NCBI GenBank assembly: GCA_027005175.1
Contig: JALTMC010000841.1
Coordinates: forward strand, 1-34,129
Reading direction: 5' to 3'
Origin: Myxococcales bacterium
GTDB taxonomy: Bacteria; Myxococcota_C; UBA6777
Length of the DNA stretch: 34,129 nucleotides
Shown here piece after piece: positions 31,060 through 34,129 of the stretch. The first letter of the stretch is position 1. Each line of letters begins with the position of its first letter. The position numbers and the translations under genes were made by a program. The notes under the pieces are model-generated. The model ran no database searches and was not told the DNA's origin. It saw only the letters and a list, made by a program, of their open reading frames with translations.

Positions 31060-32616
31060 ATGAAGAAATCGGATGTTTTGGTGATTGGAGCGGGCGCAGC
31101 GGGTTGTTCTGCCGCGTTGCGTGCTGCGGACTTGGGGCTTTCTGTGGTGATGTTGTCGCATGTTGAGAGGCCGACAGAGGATTCGAATACAAGCTGGGCA
31201 CAAGGTGGCATTGCTTATCGCAGTGAAGCTGACTCTGCCGCTATTCTTGCCCAGGACATCCAGTTCGCGGGAGCTATGATCTGCCGCGATGAAGCCGTTG
31301 CTTTACTTGCGGAACGTGGTCCAGAGGTTGTGCGTGAGTTACTGATAGAGCGATGTGGTGTTGTTTTTGATCGCAACCCAGAAGGCGAACTCCACTTTAC
31401 AGCAGAGGGCGCTCACTCTCTTGCCCGAGTTCTTCATGTGAAAGATGCCACGGGGCGATATCTGTCGCAGGGGTTGCTCCACGAAGTCCAGAAACATCCG
31501 AACATAACGATATATTATGGTGCGACCGCGATCGATCTGATTATGCGTGGATACCACACCGAAGACGCGAAAGACATCTATCTTACTCCCCAGTGCCTCG
31601 GTGTATATGCGATGTTTCCTGACACGCGCCAAGTCAAAGCCTTTGTTGCACGGGAGACGCTCTTGGCTACAGGTGGCTTGGGACAGATCTATCATCACAC
31701 GACCAATCCTGAACGAGCGCGTGGTGACGGTGTCGCTATGGCCTATAGAGTGGGGGCCAGAGTCATTCACCTCGAATACATTCAGTTTCATCCCACAGCA
31801 CTTTATATCCCAAACACTCCTCGATTTTTAATCAGTGAATCTGTGCGAGGGGAAGGAGGATGGTTGGTGAATCGACAGGGGAATCGGTTCATGAAAGATT
31901 ATCATGAACTGGCTGAACTGGCACCACGCGATGTTGTCGCTAGGGCGATACACGAAGAAATGCTTGAAACCGGTGAGGATTGTGTGTTTCTCGATGTTTC
32001 TCATCTCGACGCGGGCTGGCTGGTTGAGAGGTTCCCCAACATTTATCAATTATGTCAGGATTTTGGAATTGATCTGAGGGAGCAACCCATCCCTGTGGTT
32101 CCTGCGGCACATTATTCCTGTGGTGGTATCGCTGTTGACTTGGATGGGCGCACCAACATCCCTGGACTACGAGCGATTGGAGAAGTCAGTTGTACGGGCG
32201 TTCATGGTGCGAATCGTCTGGCATCTACTTCCTTGCTCGAAGCCATTACATGGGGAGTCCTGGCTGCTGAAAGTGCAGCGCATGAACAACATCTTCATCC
32301 TGACCCAACATCGTACCAAGTTCGTCCCTGGGAACTACAAACGGAAGCACCCGACCCTGCTCTGATTCAACAAGATTGGATGACGATACAATATACCATG
32401 TGGAATTATGTGGGACTGGTGCGCTCCAATCGTCGCCTGAAACGGGCACTGCAGATCTTGCGAGAGCTACAATTTGAAGTCGAATCGTTCTATCGTCATA
32501 CGTTTCCAAGCGATGAAGTCATCGGTCTACGAAATGGCGTTCAAACGGCTCTTGCCGTTACTCACGCTGCCTACCGAAATCGCAAAAGCCTCGGTACTCA
32601 TTATCGAGTGTCTTGA
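31060..32616 (+). CDS. nadB: L-aspartate oxidase
   Basis: NadB oxidises L-aspartate to iminoaspartate with FAD, the first step of de novo NAD synthesis. The 518-residue protein begins with the FAD-binding VLVIGAGAAGCSAALRA and has NTSWAQGGIAY, HVKDATGRYL, ATGGLGQIYHHTTNP, and the active-site segments FHPTALY and PAAHYSCGGI, followed by GEVSCTGVHGANRLASTSLL, all typical. The ATG at 31060 has AGGGA six bases upstream; the ATG at 31054 touches that site and is less likely. nadA and nadC are not in the window. It follows recQ by about 60 bases on the same strand. Confidence 0.96.
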   Translation: MKKSDVLVIGAGAAGCSAALRAADLGLSVVMLSHVERPTEDSNTSWAQGGIAYRSEADSAAILAQDIQFAGAMICRDEAVALLAERGPEVVRELLIERCGVVFDRNPEGELHFTAEGAHSLARVLHVKDATGRYLSQGLLHEVQKHPNITIYYGATAIDLIMRGYHTEDAKDIYLTPQCLGVYAMFPDTRQVKAFVARETLLATGGLGQIYHHTTNPERARGDGVAMAYRVGARVIHLEYIQFHPTALYIPNTPRFLISESVRGEGGWLVNRQGNRFMKDYHELAELAPRDVVARAIHEEMLETGEDCVFLDVSHLDAGWLVERFPNIYQLCQDFGIDLREQPIPVVPAAHYSCGGIAVDLDGRTNIPGLRAIGEVSCTGVHGANRLASTSLLEAITWGVLAAESAAHEQHLHPDPTSYQVRPWELQTEAPDPALIQQDWMTIQYTMWNYVGLVRSNRRLKRALQILRELQFEVESFYRHTFPSDEVIGLRNGVQTALAVTHAAYRNRKSLGTHYRVS

Positions 32617-32676
32617 GACGGCTGAGTTTTCCTGAAATGGAAAAGGAGAGATTGGAGCAAAGGTTGGGTTGTTGGA

Positions 32677-32720
32677 TGAGGGGGAGTGTTGTTAGTTTGA
32701 GGGGGAGTGTTGTTAGTTTG
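32677..32720. repeat. 21-bp tandem repeat covering the CBS gene stop codon
   Basis: TGAGGGGGAGTGTTGTTAGT-type units start at 32677 and 32698, with a partial third at 32719. On the minus strand the first copy includes the last codons and stop (TAA, 32715-32713) of the CBS gene, and the second copy repeats that stop just beyond it. The rest of the gap after nadB (32617-32676) shows no gene. Confidence 0.85.
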
Positions 32721-33135
32721 AGGGGGGTTGGAGGCTTTGGTGGAAGGCGCGAAGGGCATCTATCGTAGAGATGATGCCAATGACTTTGTTGTTTGTATCG
32801 ACAACGGGTATTGCGCCGTATCTGCGCTCAATAAACATTCCGACAGCATCAGCGAGATCATCATCTGCTTTGAGTGAGGCTGGGGATTGAGACATCGCCT
32901 GTTCTACCTTTGTATTGTTATCCATACGGAAGTTGGGGGCAAAGTTTGGGAAAGTATCCAGCCACTGCGGATGTCGCAGGTCGCGGTCACTAATGATCCC
33001 AACCAGTTCTTCTTTTTCATTGAGGACTGGCATGTGTCGAATCCCGCGTTCCTGCATCTTTGTGTAGGTTTGATGGAGGCCATCGCGAAGGTTTGCATAT
33101 ACGATCTCTGTACTCATGTGGTCACCGATTTTCAT
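32713..33135 (-). CDS. CBS-domain pair protein
   Basis: This 140-residue protein consists of two CBS motifs, a fold that binds adenosyl ligands and regulates partner proteins. The first covers about residues 7-57 (HMSTEIVYANLRDGLHQ, RHMPVLNEKEELVGIISDRDL) and the second about 76-133 (AMSQSPASLKADDDLADAV, GAIPVVDTNNKVIGIISTID). There is no other domain or membrane segment, so it should act as a stand-alone sensor. The ATG at 33135 has a strong GGAGG six bases upstream; a TTG at 33138 is less likely. The ligand and partner are unknown; it stands alone between nadB and an IS remnant. Confidence 0.93.
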   Translation of the reverse strand: MKIGDHMSTEIVYANLRDGLHQTYTKMQERGIRHMPVLNEKEELVGIISDRDLRHPQWLDTFPNFAPNFRMDNNTKVEQAMSQSPASLKADDDLADAVGMFIERRYGAIPVVDTNNKVIGIISTIDALRAFHQSLQPPSN

Positions 33136-33259
33136 CAATCCCTCCTCTCTTTAAGGGGTTCTTAACAATACCTGAGTATTCTAGGATATTTTCAGGAGAA
33201 TCCCTTGCTTTTTCTCAGTCAGTGATTTGATTTATGTCAATCATGATGCAGGGAGACCT

Positions 33260-33281
33260 CTTTGTTGCATAGCCAACAAAG
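33260..33281. other. 8-bp hairpin in the gap upstream of the IS701 remnant
   Basis: CTTTGTTG (33260-33267) and CAACAAAG (33274-33281) pair perfectly across six bases. There is no T-run, so a terminator is unlikely. The gap (33136-33478) otherwise shows no gene; it probably contains the left end of the insertion sequence, but I cannot identify its terminal repeat because the right end lies outside the window. Confidence 0.35.
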
Positions 33282-33478
33282 TAGATTGGAAAGATAGAGA
33301 GTATGAGTTTCGCTATGTCCGTTTCTTTTACAGTATGTTAGTACTACAACGAGACTTTCGTGTTCCCGTTTTGTGAAGACCCGTTGCTAGCAAAACACTC
33401 ACCGGAAGCAGGGGGTTGAGTAAAAGAGGTAGTGCTTATACCATGGTAAAATAAACTCCCGTCACAGGAGAAAGAACC

Positions 33479-34105
33479 ATGGCAGCACCCATCGAGACAG
33501 TACCAAAGTTTGAGCTTTCTGAACAAGATGTGAAGTTGTTGGATAAGGAACTTGAAGAATACCACAGCATTTTTAGTCCGCTCTACCAACGCCGGGAGCA
33601 ACGGGAAAGAGCCTTGCTCTATCAACAAGGCCTACTCTCTGATTGTCCTAGAGAATCGGTCGAACCCATGCTCTTGCATCTGATGGGTGATGACCCCAAT
33701 GCAATCCGGGGTCTCCAACACTTCATCTCCGAAGGAAGCTGGGAAGACGAACCTATCTTGGGACAGGTTCGGCAGGAAGTCGACATCACCTTGGGTGAAG
33801 ACGATGGAGGAATGGGGGATTATGAAGTACGAAGTTGGGTTGGATGGCACCATCACATGACGCAATGTATTCTGGTATTCCTGTTCTTGGTCCGAGTGAA
33901 GCTCAAATACGGGGATAAGGCTCCAGCATTGACCATCCCCCAAGTTCAACTGATACTCTCGGTTGTTCTTTCCAAGCGTGAACATGATGTGGCGTGGGTA
34001 CTGGAAGTGACGAGATATCGGCAAAGACGGAATCATGCTGCATATATCTCTCATCGAAAGAGACGGACAGAGCAACTGAATGAGCAAGGCTTTGCTCTAA
34101 TCTGA
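33479..34105 (+). pseudogene. IS701-family transposase with its catalytic core deleted in frame
   Basis: The 208-residue frame consists of the two ends of an IS701-type DDE transposase. The N-terminal part (residues 1-110) has FSPLYQRREQRERALLYQQG and the typical ILGQVRQEVDITLGEDDG. Normally the catalytic core with the DDE residues would follow. Instead the frame goes directly (near 33806-33812) to the C-terminal part GMGDYEVRSWVGWHHHMTQ, which in intact relatives comes after the core, then APALTIPQVQLILSVVLSKRE and RYRQRRNHAAYISHRKRR. About 200 or more residues are missing, without a frameshift. It cannot catalyse transposition by itself, but could be expressed as a DNA-binding fragment. AGGAG precedes the ATG by eight bases. 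The 3' end of the element lies beyond the window. Confidence 0.82.
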
Positions 34106-34129
34106 TGGAGGTAATTACGATATGAACAA

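Overview
The window looks like chromosomal DNA of a deltaproteobacterial lineage, most likely Myxococcota or a relative such as the Bradymonadales. This is inferred from gene style: a lipoprotein with repeated MopE-type Cys/Asp motifs (C-N-x-L-D-D-D-C-D-G), a very long zinc-ribbon/GYF/TPR membrane protein, secreted proteins with Pro/Ala/Ser-Arg-Pro tails, and a mevalonate-pathway-type GHMP kinase. No rRNA or tRNA gene is visible, so the assignment cannot be made firm. Base composition looks near 50% GC. Layout, left to right. (1) 1-5.1 kb is a defence-type edge: the end of a type I restriction specificity gene (hsdS, cut by the window edge), hsdR overlapping it by ATGA, and on the opposite strand a translationally coupled pair made of a 95-residue protein and an AbiEii-type nucleotidyltransferase. 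(2) 5.2-12.5 kb is a minus-strand block: an NrnA-like DHH phosphoesterase, a 1131-residue zinc-ribbon/GYF/TPR membrane protein, a secreted TPR protein and a phosphomevalonate-kinase-like GHMP kinase. A tandem-repeat array lies between the two TPR genes. (3) 12.9-18.9 kb is a plus-strand housekeeping run: gcvT, gcvH, era, der and an unknown coiled-coil/membrane protein. Unusual tandem repeats sit after gcvT and after era. (4) 19.0-26.9 kb is a minus-strand block: the MopE-type lipoprotein, mnmA, a small alarmone hydrolase (MESH1-like), alaS and a small secreted protein. alaS and the hydrolase are separated by one base. (5) 27.0-34.1 kb is mixed accessory and metabolic: a small membrane protein, an Rpn/PD-(D/E)XK nuclease-transposase with a 12-bp coding repeat, a RecQ helicase fused to a phosphoribosyltransferase-like domain, nadB, a CBS-domain protein, and an IS701-family transposase whose catalytic core has been deleted in frame. 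How the genes fit together: gcvT and gcvH supply two of the glycine-cleavage proteins (gcvP is not here). era and der are ribosome-assembly GTPases. alaS, the alarmone hydrolase and mnmA form a translation/stringent-response cluster. The features most worth a second look are the tandem duplications that begin at or next to gene stop codons at several loci, the coupled AbiEii pair with its own inverted repeat, the twin palindromes upstream of the Rpn gene, the Era protein with a long acidic insert inside its KH domain, the RecQ-PRTase fusion, and the core-deleted IS701 transposase.
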